From: Pseudoneobacillus rhizosphaerae
GTDB lineage: Bacteria > Bacillota > Bacilli > Bacillales > Cytobacillaceae
Direction of reading: 5' to 3'
Assembly: GCF_917563885.1 (NCBI RefSeq)
Contig: NZ_CAKJTG010000004.1
Span: 121,876-185,875 of the forward strand
DNA: 64,000 nucleotides
The translations under genes and the position numbers were made by a program. Positions 9,414 to 17,786 of this stretch are shown piece after piece. The notes under the pieces were generated by a model. The model did not search any database, was not told where the DNA came from, and saw only the letters and a list, made by a program, of their open reading frames with translations. The number at the start of each line of letters is the position of its first letter. Position 1 is the stretch's first letter.

Positions 9414-9442
9414 TTGACAAATTTTCTAAATATTAATATAGT
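9414..9442 (+). promoter_or_regulatory. sigma-A promoter of bioY
   Basis: TTGACA (9414-9419), a 17-bp spacer and TATAGT (9437-9442). The expected start site is near 9449, at the edge of the BirA operator. Confidence 0.75.
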
Positions 9443-9447
9443 TTTAA

Positions 9448-9478
9448 ATGTCAACCAAATCTACATACTAGTTAACAA
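9448..9478 (+). promoter_or_regulatory. BirA biotin operator upstream of bioY
   Basis: The half site ATGTCAAC (9448-9455) and a perfect GTTAACAA (9471-9478) are separated by 15 bp. This is the geometry of the Firmicute BirA operator (TTGTTAAC-N15-GTTAACAA), with two mismatches in the left half. It covers the predicted transcription start, which fits repression by biotinoyl-AMP-loaded BirA. Confidence 0.8.
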
Positions 9479-9498
9479 TCAAAAAAGGAGTGAGACAT

Positions 9499-10077
9499 AT
9501 GACAAATCAACAACTTAAATTAAGAATGATGATTGTCACTGCACTATTCGCTGCAATCATTGGGGTTTTAGCACAAATGACGATTCCGCTTCCACTTGTT
9601 CCAATTACAGGTCAAACACTAGCAATAGGACTAGCCGCAACCATTCTTGGTTCTCGTTATGGAACGTTATCTGTTATTTTATATATCATTATTGGAGCTG
9701 TCGGCGTTCCTGTCTTTGCAGAATTTTCAGGTGGATTTTCGAAGCTTGTTGGTCCTACTGGTGGATATTTAGTTGGATTCATCCCTGCAGTCTTTCTAAT
9801 CGGCTTCTATATGGAAAAAACGTCCTTCAATTTCAAAAACGCCATGATTGCTAATAGTATTGGGATGCTGATTACATTGGCATTCGGAACAGCTTGGCTC
9901 AAAATTGCTGCGGACCTATCCTGGACAGCTGCATTTAAAGGTGGATTTACTCCATTTATCATTGTAGGTTTGATTAAAGCAGCCCTTGCTTCATGGATTG
10001 GGGTTTTAGTTAGAGACAGATTGATTTCTGCTAAGCTTTTATTTTCCCAAAAAACCGAGCTACCAAAATCAGCTTAA
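9499..10077 (+). CDS. bioY: BioY biotin transporter (ECF S component)
   Basis: BioY captures biotin in the membrane as the substrate-binding subunit of an energy-coupling-factor transporter. The 192-aa protein has six hydrophobic segments and the family motifs IPLPLVPITGQTLA (residues about 32-45) and GPTGGYLVGF (about 90). Start ATG 9499 has AAAGGAG eight bases upstream; the three extra codons from GTG 9490 overlap that site. No EcfA/A'/T genes are adjacent, so it would use the shared ECF module encoded elsewhere or work alone. Control by BirA is strongly suggested by the operator overlapping its promoter. Confidence 0.93.
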   Translation: MTNQQLKLRMMIVTALFAAIIGVLAQMTIPLPLVPITGQTLAIGLAATILGSRYGTLSVILYIIIGAVGVPVFAEFSGGFSKLVGPTGGYLVGFIPAVFLIGFYMEKTSFNFKNAMIANSIGMLITLAFGTAWLKIAADLSWTAAFKGGFTPFIIVGLIKAALASWIGVLVRDRLISAKLLFSQKTELPKSA

Positions 10078-10090
10078 AAATTTACTACAA

Positions 10091-10127
10091 AAAATGCAGG
10101 ATGCGTAGACCGCTCCTGCATTATTTT
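10091..10127 (+). terminator. bioY terminator
   Basis: TGCAGGA (10095-10101) pairs with TCCTGCA (10114-10120), with an inner GCG/CGC pair, and is followed by TTATTTT. It may also serve the convergent minus-strand gene. Confidence 0.7.
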
Positions 10128-10147
10128 AAATAAATTAGAAAAATGCC

Positions 10148-10441
10148 TTATATCTTTCTAGCGACCTCATACTTAACTAATTGCGGTGGCTCTACAACCA
10201 TACCTACAGTAGCTTCCTTAAAAGCCTTATAATGAGCTGTTCCAAAATGATACTCAAGAGCAGCAGCGTCCTTCCATTCTTCAACCATTACAAAAGCATT
10301 TGGCACTAGTGTATCCTCATAAAGATGGTAGCTGTTACATCCCTCTTCTGCCTTTGAACCCTCCATCACTTGACGAGCATGTCCAAGATATTCCTCACGT
10401 TGATTTGGATCTACTTTAAAAAAAGCATGCAATACTAACAT
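10148..10441 (-). CDS. antibiotic-biosynthesis-monooxygenase (ABM) domain protein
   Basis: A 97-aa single ABM domain (dimeric alpha-beta barrel). It shows the family pattern VDPNQREEYLGHAR, then EGCNSYHLYEDT, VMVEEWKDAAALEYHFGTAHYKAF and VVEPPQLVKYEV. It resembles the YcnE/YgiN group of putative quinol monooxygenases, which need no cofactor. The substrate is unknown. It lies convergent with bioY and divergent from the cysteine hydrolase gene. Confidence 0.82.
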   Translation of the reverse strand: MLVLHAFFKVDPNQREEYLGHARQVMEGSKAEEGCNSYHLYEDTLVPNAFVMVEEWKDAAALEYHFGTAHYKAFKEATVGMVVEPPQLVKYEVARKI

Positions 10442-10622
10442 TTATTCTCCCTCCAATAATATAATTTTTTCATTTTCTTAAAACCAAAAGTTGCCAAAAG
10501 CAACTCATTTTCGTTATTGTAGAATTAAAGATTTTTAACTATTATTTCCATTATTATTCTATGCTTTCTGCCACTTATTTTCAATTTTTTGTATCATCAT
10601 AAATTAGAGGAGTTGATTGTTA

Positions 10623-11186
10623 ATGAAAAGCTTATCGGAAAATGCGGCATTAATTATTATCGATGTCCAAAAGGCCTTTTATGATTCCAGCTGGGGTAGA
10701 AGAAATAATCCGGATGCCGAGAAGAACATTGTGAAAATCATGGATTATTGGCGTGCAACTTCAAGACCAATTTTTCATATTCAACACGTATCAAGAACGA
10801 ATGAAAACTCATTATTCCATATTTCAAAACCTACCCATGAATTTAAAGAGATGATTCAAATTCTTGATGGTGAACCCATTATTCAAAAGACAGTCAATAG
10901 CTCTTTTATCGGTACTGACCTTGAAAGCAGATTAAGAAGCAAAGGAATTGAATCTGTCATCATTGTTGGTCTCACTACGAACCATTGTGTCGAAACAACG
11001 ACAAGAATGGCTGGCAACTTAGGATTTAACACCTACTTAGTAAGTGATGCAACCGCTACCTTTGATCGTATCGGACCAGATGGTAAAACCTACTTAGCAG
11101 AAGATATCCATCAAATGACGATGGTTAACTTGAATGAGGAATTTGCCACTATTATTGATACGAATTCGTTAATAGAACTCTCTTAA
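10623..11186 (+). CDS. cysteine hydrolase of the isochorismatase family
   Basis: This 187-aa protein has the Rossmann-like isochorismatase fold. The likely catalytic triad is visible: Asp in LIIIDVQKAF, Lys in PIIQKTVNSSF, and Cys in VGLTTNHCVETTTRMA. The family includes nicotinamidase, N-carbamoylsarcosine amidase and isochorismatase. The NHCVETTTRMAGNLGF context resembles the general amidase branch, and the substrate cannot be assigned. ATG 10623 is spaced about 10 nt from GAGGAG; TTG 10617 is too close. A terminator follows. Confidence 0.88.
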   Translation: MKSLSENAALIIIDVQKAFYDSSWGRRNNPDAEKNIVKIMDYWRATSRPIFHIQHVSRTNENSLFHISKPTHEFKEMIQILDGEPIIQKTVNSSFIGTDLESRLRSKGIESVIIVGLTTNHCVETTTRMAGNLGFNTYLVSDATATFDRIGPDGKTYLAEDIHQMTMVNLNEEFATIIDTNSLIELS

Positions 11187-11191
11187 TATAT

Positions 11192-11229
11192 AAAAAAGTG
11201 GATATTAGCATAGCTCTATCCACTTTTTT
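11192..11229 (+). terminator. terminator of the cysteine hydrolase gene
   Basis: A 13-bp stem with A-tract and T-tract ends (11192-11204 with 11217-11229). Confidence 0.85.
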
Positions 11230-11235
11230 ATTTTA

Positions 11236-11510
11236 GGCTCTGTTATAACTTAATGTTGATTTCACTTTGTTTGAAAAATAGACGGAGAAATTCCGTTTAA
11301 CTTGGAAAAGAAGCCTATTTCCTTAAAAATAAAGGAAGTTTTTCCGTTTATATGATTCAAATCTATGGATTTTGTCTTATTTTGAGCAGTTAAACGGAAT
11401 TTCTCCGCTTATATCTGCTTCTTAAGTTCAAATATTTACATTAGACGGAAATTCTCCGCCTATCAATCCCCATACCTATACGAAAATCAACAATGCATAA
11501 TAACAGAGCC
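11236..11510. mobile_element. 275-bp MITE-like element with terminal inverted repeats and 8-bp target duplication
   Basis: The element starts GGCTCTGTTAT and ends ATAACAGAGCC. The inverted ends extend imperfectly to about 28 bp (both contain TGTTGATTT further in). The 8-bp sequence TTATTTTA occurs immediately outside both ends (11228-11235 and 11511-11518), as expected for a target-site duplication. There is no transposase reading frame inside, so it would be mobilised in trans. The interior consists mainly of short palindromic units of the type AGACGGA-GAAATT-CCGTTTA (starting near 11279, 11331, 11390 and 11441). The right-hand duplication overlaps the stop codon of the adjacent AbrB-family gene. 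Confidence 0.75.
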
Positions 11511-11515
11511 TTATT

Positions 11516-12592
11516 TTATGTTGTCTGCCTTACTTGCAATTTTTTCAAAAGCATTCTCAATACAAATGGCATGATTAATAGGATAAAAAACAGTCTGAAC
11601 AACTGATACGCTGTCACTATTGAGACATTTGCGTGAAGTTGAGCTGCAGTAACACCCATTTCAGCCACACCACCTGGAGCAGCTCCCAATAGGCCCGTTA
11701 GGATGGATACTTCCATTAAATTCGGTATAATATAGCCAATAAATAAGGAAAAACCTATTGTACATAAACTAAGAAGTAGCGACATTATTAACACGAGCTT
11801 TAAGTTCTTCGCCCCCTTTAGAACCATTAATAAACCAATATGAGACCCGACAAGTAATTGGGCTAAATTTAAAATGAAAGTCGGAAGAATCGGGGCTTTG
11901 AAGCCTAAAATCACTAAAAAAGCAGTACTCATAATTGGACCAATAATGATAGCAGTAGGTAATTTTATTTTCATAGAAAGCCAGGTTACTAGCGGTACGA
12001 AAATTATATAAATCAAGGAATCAAGTAATTCGTTAATCCTTGGTGCATTAGCCTCATTTTGAAGCGTAACCAACATTTTAGTTACCGATTCATCAGCTAT
12101 AACTGCAGCTAATATCGGTACTATTGTAATGACAGAGAGTAATCTCACGAGTTGTATAGTCGTAACCGTTGTTATGTTTGTTCCTTCAATCTCCTCACTT
12201 AACGCAACCATATTAGATAAACCACCTGGAATACTCCCCAAAATTGCATCTTTAACATTTAGTTTTCCTATAAAAGAAATGACAACCGCCATAAAGATAC
12301 TAAAAAGAACGGTCGCCATCGTGATGGTTAGCATGAGTGGTAAGTGATCCGCCACCTGTAACACAGTATCCATCGTAAATGATGTTCCTAAAACGTAAGA
12401 GAGAAATAATAAACCTGTATTCTTATAAGCAGATGGTAAATTCAATTGGTAATTGAAACGAATATTAGCTATCATGACAGAAAATAGAGGTCCTATTAGC
12501 CATGGCAGCGGAATGTTCATAAGATGAAAAAGTAAACCTCCAATACCTGCGATGAGAATTGTATAGGTAAGCTTGAATTTATTTGTTACCAT
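11516..12592 (-). CDS. AbrB-family membrane protein (PF05145-type)
   Basis: A very hydrophobic 358-aa protein with about ten membrane segments. It has the internal duplication typical of this family: each half has a PLPWLIGPLF / LPTAIIIGPIM motif and a conserved glycine-rich segment (LGSIPGGLSNMVALSEE, then LGAAPGGVAEMGVTAAQ). It is unrelated to the DNA-binding AbrB of B. subtilis. The name comes from a gene once described as a putative ammonia monooxygenase regulator, and its function is unknown. The MITE-like element has inserted exactly at its 3' end, so its stop codon lies within the duplicated 8 bp. The C-terminal residues may therefore differ from close homologues. Confidence 0.85.
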   Translation of the reverse strand: MVTNKFKLTYTILIAGIGGLLFHLMNIPLPWLIGPLFSVMIANIRFNYQLNLPSAYKNTGLLFLSYVLGTSFTMDTVLQVADHLPLMLTITMATVLFSIFMAVVISFIGKLNVKDAILGSIPGGLSNMVALSEEIEGTNITTVTTIQLVRLLSVITIVPILAAVIADESVTKMLVTLQNEANAPRINELLDSLIYIIFVPLVTWLSMKIKLPTAIIIGPIMSTAFLVILGFKAPILPTFILNLAQLLVGSHIGLLMVLKGAKNLKLVLIMSLLLSLCTIGFSLFIGYIIPNLMEVSILTGLLGAAPGGVAEMGVTAAQLHANVSIVTAYQLFRLFFILLIMPFVLRMLLKKLQVRQTT

Positions 12593-12732
12593 TTCTTCAC
12601 GACCTTCTCTAAAAAGAGCTAAAAATAGACAAATACCTCTTAGTAGCTTATTCTTGTAGACACTTAATCTAAATTATTACTTACCATAATCCCCATGACA
12701 AGGTAAAAGGATTCTATTTAAAGGAGTTTTCT

Positions 12733-13851
12733 ATGAGACCGCGGATTATTTTTCGAATCATTCTCTTTCTTATTATCTATTCAACAATTGGATTTTATAT
12801 TAGTTGGAACGGATGGGCTTGGCTCAATCAGGTCTTTGGTCTAGAAAACAAATGGCTTTATGGACTGATAGCTGGGCTTTTGTTTTATTCTTATCTAATT
12901 GGTCGTGGGATCAAAAAATTGGCTATCTTTAGAATTATAGGCTCGTACTGGTTCGCTGTTTTGCAGTATGCCCTTTTGTTACTTCCTATTACTAATATAA
13001 TAGTTCTGGTTCTGACTTCTGGTGGTCTTCCAGAGGATCAAGTCGTCGCTTGGGCAGGAACTATCTTTCTAGTAATATTCGGTATTCTATTTTCATATGG
13101 AACTTTCAATGCCTATAGTCCCGTTGTTCGAACCTATGCTGTTACGATTCCAAAACAAACAAATCAATTTTCCAAGCTTCGGATTGCGATGGCATCGGAC
13201 ATGCATTTCGGTCATTTGTCTGGTTTATCACATCTTCAGAGATTGGTAAAGGGCATTAATGAACTGCGTCCGGATATCATTCTATTACCTGGTGATATTA
13301 TTGACGATGATCCTGAACCCTTCATTCAAAAAAAGATGGGGGATGTGATGAGTCAGTTATCCGCACCACTAGGTATATTCGGAGTGTTAGGTAATCATGA
13401 ATACTACGGACGGGCAATTCCTGAATTCGTTAAAGAAATGGAACGCATTGGGGTCAAAATTTTACAAGATGAATTAATTGAAGTAAAAGAATCCTTCTGG
13501 TTAGTAGGTCGCAAAGATAAAACGGATTCAAACCGTCAGCCAATTGATCAATTAATATCTAATCTTACTTTGGATAAACCCGTTATCATGATGGACCATC
13601 AACCCGCAGAAATTAAACAGGCTGCTAAATCTGGTGTCGATTTGCTTCTTTCCGGACATACCCACCGCGGACAAATGTCACCAAATCATTTAGTGACTAA
13701 GAAAATGTATGATTTAGATTGGGGATATCAAACGTTTAATCAACTGCATGCTATCGTTTCGTCTGGATTTGGATTTTGGGGACCTCCCATTCGTATTGGA
13801 AGTCGCTCGGAGATTGTGCAGATTGAGGTTACTTTTACTAAGGACATTTAA
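12733..13851 (+). CDS. membrane-anchored metallophosphoesterase
   Basis: Four hydrophobic segments in the first roughly 130 residues precede a calcineurin-type phosphoesterase domain. Its five blocks are visible: SDMHFGHLSG, LPGDIIDDD, LGNHEYYG, MDHQP and LSGHTHRGQ. The catalytic domain follows the last membrane helix and probably faces outside, as in YkuE-like proteins. Length is 372 aa. The start ATG 12733 follows AAGGAG. The substrate is unknown. It is convergent with the MerR/TipAS gene and shares a terminator with it. Confidence 0.88.
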   Translation: MRPRIIFRIILFLIIYSTIGFYISWNGWAWLNQVFGLENKWLYGLIAGLLFYSYLIGRGIKKLAIFRIIGSYWFAVLQYALLLLPITNIIVLVLTSGGLPEDQVVAWAGTIFLVIFGILFSYGTFNAYSPVVRTYAVTIPKQTNQFSKLRIAMASDMHFGHLSGLSHLQRLVKGINELRPDIILLPGDIIDDDPEPFIQKKMGDVMSQLSAPLGIFGVLGNHEYYGRAIPEFVKEMERIGVKILQDELIEVKESFWLVGRKDKTDSNRQPIDQLISNLTLDKPVIMMDHQPAEIKQAAKSGVDLLLSGHTHRGQMSPNHLVTKKMYDLDWGYQTFNQLHAIVSSGFGFWGPPIRIGSRSEIVQIEVTFTKDI

Positions 13852-13859
13852 ACAAGAAA

Positions 13860-13906
13860 GGCGTCAAGCACACCAACGGTAGTAAACACCGCCTAAGCTT
13901 GACGCC
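13860..13906. terminator. terminator between convergent genes
   Basis: A perfect 10-bp stem (13860-13869 with 13897-13906). The T-rich side is on the minus strand, so it mainly serves the MerR-type gene. Confidence 0.75.
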
Positions 13907-13917
13907 ATTCCACAAAT

Positions 13918-14685
13918 TTATGCATTCTTCATGCCAGTATATATCTGAATCGCATCACGTAAAAACTCTGCTGTTCCTGGTTGTTCTTTATCATAATATG
14001 CCGTAAATCTCTCATCATCGACATACATTTGCGCCAGTCCAGCATGTGCTTCCTTGCTGTATTCTGTCCAATAGAAGCATAACCATTGCTTATGCAGGTC
14101 TGCCGCTTTTTGAGCTAACTCACCGGCAGGGTCACCAGTTGCAAAGGCTAGAGCCAAAGTTTCTTGAACTTCTTCCGCAAGCTTCGTTACTCGTTCATGC
14201 TCTTCTTCAGTCATGTTCATTAGTTTAGCATTCGATTTATCAACCTTAGCATTACCATACTTTTCACGAATTTCTTTTCCATATTTTCCCTCATTATCAT
14301 CAACCATTTTTTTCTTAAAGCCTTCAAACTTTTCTTTATTACTCATTTTCATTCTCCCTTCTGTTAACGCAATCGTTTTATCGACATTCTTTATTAATAC
14401 TTCTAGTTGTTCTTTCTTTTCAAGGAGTTTTTCGCGATGTTCTTTCAGTGCTTGCGCTCCATCGAAGGAAGGAGCCGTAACGATCTCCTTTATACTATCT
14501 AAACTGACACCCAATTCTCTGTAAAAAAGAATCTGCTGCAGCAGATCAACTTCCGCTTGCCCATAAATTCGATACCCCGATGAATTAATTCTTGCTGGCT
14601 TAAGAATTCCAATTTCATCGTAGTAACGTAGGGTTCTAGTACTGACTCCTGCTAGGCTACCGAGCTTCTGCACCGTATATTCCAT
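13918..14685 (-). CDS. MerR-family regulator with TipAS drug-binding domain (Mta/TipA type)
   Basis: This 255-aa protein has an N-terminal MerR winged helix (YTVQKLGSLAGVSTRTLRYYDEIGIL), a coiled coil at about residues 75-115 and a C-terminal TipAS domain. The latter contains the EYSKEAHAGLAQMYVDDERFTAYYD signature of the globin-like antibiotic-recognition fold. B. subtilis Mta has the same size and layout and activates multidrug-efflux genes. Its promoter has the stretched spacer of MerR-activated promoters, which suggests autoregulation. No efflux gene is adjacent. The name mta would be reasonable but is not proven. Confidence 0.87.
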   Translation of the reverse strand: MEYTVQKLGSLAGVSTRTLRYYDEIGILKPARINSSGYRIYGQAEVDLLQQILFYRELGVSLDSIKEIVTAPSFDGAQALKEHREKLLEKKEQLEVLIKNVDKTIALTEGRMKMSNKEKFEGFKKKMVDDNEGKYGKEIREKYGNAKVDKSNAKLMNMTEEEHERVTKLAEEVQETLALAFATGDPAGELAQKAADLHKQWLCFYWTEYSKEAHAGLAQMYVDDERFTAYYDKEQPGTAEFLRDAIQIYTGMKNA

Positions 14686-14707
14686 TCAAATCACCTCTCT
14701 TAAACTT

Positions 14708-14738
14708 AAGATACACCTTTACGCAGCGTCAAAGTCAA
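14708..14738 (-). promoter_or_regulatory. MerR-type promoter with 19-bp spacer and dyad operator
   Basis: On the minus strand TTGACT (14738-14733) is separated by 19 bp from TATCTT (14713-14708). The spacer is occupied by an imperfect inverted repeat of about 21 bp (arms ACCTTTACG and CGTCAAAGT). This is the hallmark of promoters twisted into activity by MerR-family proteins, and suggests that the regulator controls its own gene. Confidence 0.72.
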
Positions 14739-14777
14739 CAGCAATTCGCTTATTTTTTTAAAATTAGTTTCAATAAA

Positions 14778-14806
14778 AAACGGATGATACTAATGTATCA
14801 TCCGTT
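14778..14806. terminator. terminator of the GGDEF gene
   Basis: A 12-bp stem ACGGATGATAC/GTATCATCCGT around a TAAT loop, with a T-run on the minus strand. Confidence 0.8.
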
Positions 14807-14816
14807 AACTTTTCAC

Positions 14817-16064
14817 CTATATAAAAAACATATTATCATTCTGTTTATCTTCATTTTTTTCCACTTTTTGTGAAATAACAAGTTTATTTTTCCCTTGCTT
14901 TTTTGCCACATATAAGGCATTATCAGCTGATTTCTTTAGCGAATCAACAGATGAACCATGATAAGGATACGTTGCAACACCTGTACTAAATGAAACATTG
15001 ATCTGATGATTAGAAACATATATCGGATTTTGTACGTAATATTCCTTTAATCCTTCATACAGAGCTTCAATTCCATGAGGTAAATCAGCAGTTATCAAAA
15101 TCATAAATTCATCACCAGCATATCGATAGCCTTCAATATTAGAATTACTAATCATTTTAATTCCATTTGCTATAACCTGTAAATACAGGTCGCCAATATC
15201 ATGGCCATAATTGTCATTTACCTTTTTCAAATTATCTGAGTCTATCATAACAAGGATGATTTCTTGATTGCTTTCACTTATTAGCTTTGATAAATCCTCA
15301 TGGAAGGCTCGATGATTTTTCAAACCAGTAAGCTCATCTGTTTGTGACATTTTGTATATTTGCTCATAAAGTCGTGCCGTTTCAATCGAGTTAATTACTT
15401 GGGTCCCGATAATTTGCAGAAGCTCTTCATGCTCTGTGCGATAAGCGAAATCGGAATAGCTCTGTGCAGAAATAACACCTTTTACATGTCCATCAATAAT
15501 AACAGGAACAAATAGACAAGCGCTCGTTGCGTTTTCTCCAAATGTGGCTGATTCACTGAAAATAGCTGATTGGGGGGCCTTTTTCTGATGGATGATTTCC
15601 CTAGAATTAATTACCATGGAAGTATAGTTATCACCAAATTCTACAATCTCTTTAGGATAAAACTTACCATGATCTACCATAAGGGCAAAATGAATATGTG
15701 TGTCTCCTTCTGTATACAGCGCGATATAAAAGGCATCTGTCGCCATAACCTGTGAGACCATTTCATAAGCTTTTTTTAATAAAGTGTGCTCGTCCAATGT
15801 CTTACTACAAACTTGAGCAAAATCATGGAGAATTTTATAATGCTTATTTAGCCAAGTCATATTTTCCATTTGTTCATTTATTTTTTGTAATTGTAATAAA
15901 ATCGAGTCGACAACCTCTTGGTTCTTATTAGTTTCCTTGCTACATTCAAGGAAATTATTAATCTCTAAAGAGAGATTCTGTCTATCAGAACCAATATTAC
16001 TTAAAAGATTATTGATCATATTTAAAACTTGCTGAGTTTCATTCATTTGATTGATATTTACCAT
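14817..16064 (-). CDS. GAF-GGDEF protein, putative diguanylate cyclase
   Basis: This 415-aa soluble protein has a helical N-terminus (residues 1-85), a GAF domain (about 90-235) and a C-terminal GGDEF domain (about 245-410). The active-site motif reads YRYAGDEFMIL, so the first glycine of GGDEF is alanine. The surrounding residues (DSDNLKKVNDNYGHDIGDLYL, STGVATYP) are intact. AGDEF variants are often still active, but this must be tested. The GAF domain would bind a small ligand or sense redox state. I chose ATG 16064 because GGAAGTG lies about seven bases upstream; the upstream ATG 16079 has no ribosome site. It is divergent from fumC. Confidence 0.85.
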   Translation of the reverse strand: MVNINQMNETQQVLNMINNLLSNIGSDRQNLSLEINNFLECSKETNKNQEVVDSILLQLQKINEQMENMTWLNKHYKILHDFAQVCSKTLDEHTLLKKAYEMVSQVMATDAFYIALYTEGDTHIHFALMVDHGKFYPKEIVEFGDNYTSMVINSREIIHQKKAPQSAIFSESATFGENATSACLFVPVIIDGHVKGVISAQSYSDFAYRTEHEELLQIIGTQVINSIETARLYEQIYKMSQTDELTGLKNHRAFHEDLSKLISESNQEIILVMIDSDNLKKVNDNYGHDIGDLYLQVIANGIKMISNSNIEGYRYAGDEFMILITADLPHGIEALYEGLKEYYVQNPIYVSNHQINVSFSTGVATYPYHGSSVDSLKKSADNALYVAKKQGKNKLVISQKVEKNEDKQNDNMFFI

Positions 16065-16354
16065 AAGAAACACTTCCATAAAAATAAATTTTATTCAACC
16101 AAAAAATGTTCAAATTTTCTGACTAATCCATGTACCGTAAGATATTATTAAAAAGAGACTAACCGACTACCGATTAATCTTTCCGCTTACATTATTACAG
16201 TAACATAATTTAAATCCCCTATAAAATACAATATAATCCTTACTTTAAATATATATATCTTTTTCACTTTAGTCAATTAGAGAAGCATATTCACTAGGAA
16301 TTTCACCTATATTAGTAAACGAACATGTTAAATAAAAGTAATAGAGGTGTGCTG

Positions 16355-17743
16355 ATGAATTTTCGGACTGAAAAAGATACAATGGGTGAAATAAAAGTTG
16401 CTGATAATAAATATTGGGGTGCACAAACGCAGCGTAGTAAAGAGAACTTCAAAATCGGAATTGAGCAAATGCCAAATGAAGTGATTACTGCATTTGCCAT
16501 TTTAAAAAGAAGTGCAGCTATTGCTAATGAAAAACTCGGAAAGCTAAGCACCAATAAAAGTAAAGCCATCCAACTAGCTTGTGAGGAGATCATTGATGGT
16601 AAACTGAACGACCATTTCCCTCTAGTTGTATGGCAAACAGGAAGTGGCACTCAGAGTAATATGAATGTTAATGAAGTTGTTGCGTTCCGGAGTAATAATT
16701 GGCTGCAGGAAAAAGGGACTGAAGAAAGGGTTCATCCAAATGATGATGTGAATATGAGTCAGAGCTCTAACGATACCTTCCCAACTGCCATGCATATTGC
16801 CTGTGTAAAGGAAGTATCGGAAAAACTAGTTCCAGCAATCGAACAACTACTTTCCACTTTCAAATTGAAAGAATTAGAATTTGCTTCTATCGTAAAAATC
16901 GGAAGAACCCATCTCCAGGATGCAACTCCATTAACACTTGGACAAGAAATTAGTGGTTGGGTACATATGCTACAACGATCAAAAGAGATGGTTCTAGATT
17001 CTATTAAAAAAATGTACGCATTAGCCATTGGAGGGACAGCAGTTGGAACAGGCATCAATGCTCATCCTAAATTCGGTGAAATGGTGGCTACAGAGATTTC
17101 GACCTTTACGAAGCTCAGCTTCTATTCTTCTATTAATAAGTTTCACGCTTTAACAAGTCACGATGAAACCGTGTTTGTACATGGTGCGTTAAAAGCATTA
17201 GCTGCTGACTTGATGAAAATCGCTAATGATATAAGATGGTTAGCGAGTGGACCACGCTGTGGAATTGGTGAAATTTCCATTCCAGAAAACGAGCCTGGCA
17301 GCTCAATCATGCCAGGTAAAGTAAATCCGACCCAAAGTGAAGCCATGACTATGGTGGCTGTTCAAGTTATGGGAAATGATGCTGCGATTGGCTTTGCAGC
17401 TAGTCAAGGTAATTTTGAGCTAAATGTATTCAAGCCTGTCATCGTCTATAATTTTCTACAATCTGTTCGATTATTAACAGATTCAATACGATCGTTCAAT
17501 TCCAATTGTGCCGTGGGAATCGAAGCCAATGTTTCTGTTATTACTAAGTATTTAAATGAATCATTGATGCTCGTTACCGCACTCAATCCTCACATTGGGT
17601 ATGAAAAGGCAGCAGCTATCGCTAAGCATGCTCATAAAGAAGGACTATCATTGAAGGAAGCCGCTATACAGCTGGGATTATTAACGGAGCAGGAATTTAA
17701 TCAATTTGTTAACCCTGAAGAGATGATTTCCCCAAAGGAATAA
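16355..17743 (+). CDS. fumC: fumarate hydratase, class II
   Basis: This converts fumarate and malate in the TCA cycle. Length is 462 aa, the usual size of FumC. Key elements are visible: the N-terminus [10 protein letters not shown]-like block, [51 protein letters not shown] and the fumarase/aspartase signature [11 protein letters not shown] near residue 315. ATG 16355 follows AGAGGTG; the ten extra codons from 16325 lie upstream of that site. Aspartase is the main alternative, but the HPNDDVN and [12 protein letters not shown] blocks favour fumarase. A second, unrelated class I fumarase is encoded at 28-29.5 kb. Confidence 0.93.
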   Translation: MNFRTEKDTMGEIKVADNKYWGAQTQRSKENFKIGIEQMPNEVITAFAILKRSAAIANEKLGKLSTNKSKAIQLACEEIIDGKLNDHFPLVVWQTGSGTQSNMNVNEVVAFRSNNWLQEKGTEERVHPNDDVNMSQSSNDTFPTAMHIACVKEVSEKLVPAIEQLLSTFKLKELEFASIVKIGRTHLQDATPLTLGQEISGWVHMLQRSKEMVLDSIKKMYALAIGGTAVGTGINAHPKFGEMVATEISTFTKLSFYSSINKFHALTSHDETVFVHGALKALAADLMKIANDIRWLASGPRCGIGEISIPENEPGSSIMPGKVNPTQSEAMTMVAVQVMGNDAAIGFAASQGNFELNVFKPVIVYNFLQSVRLLTDSIRSFNSNCAVGIEANVSVITKYLNESLMLVTALNPHIGYEKAAAIAKHAHKEGLSLKEAAIQLGLLTEQEFNQFVNPEEMISPKE

Positions 17744-17750
17744 TTTGAAA

Positions 17751-17780
17751 GCAGGAATCAAAAGTGATTCCTGCCTTTTT
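17751..17780 (+). terminator. fumC terminator
   Basis: A perfect 10-bp stem (17751-17760 with 17765-17774) followed by CTTTTT. Confidence 0.88.
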
Positions 17781-17786
17781 ATGCTC

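Noticed and set aside
14213-14524. 103-codon frame opposite the MerR/TipAS gene
   Set aside because: Antisense shadow; Ser/Phe/Leu-rich low-complexity translation without a ribosome site.
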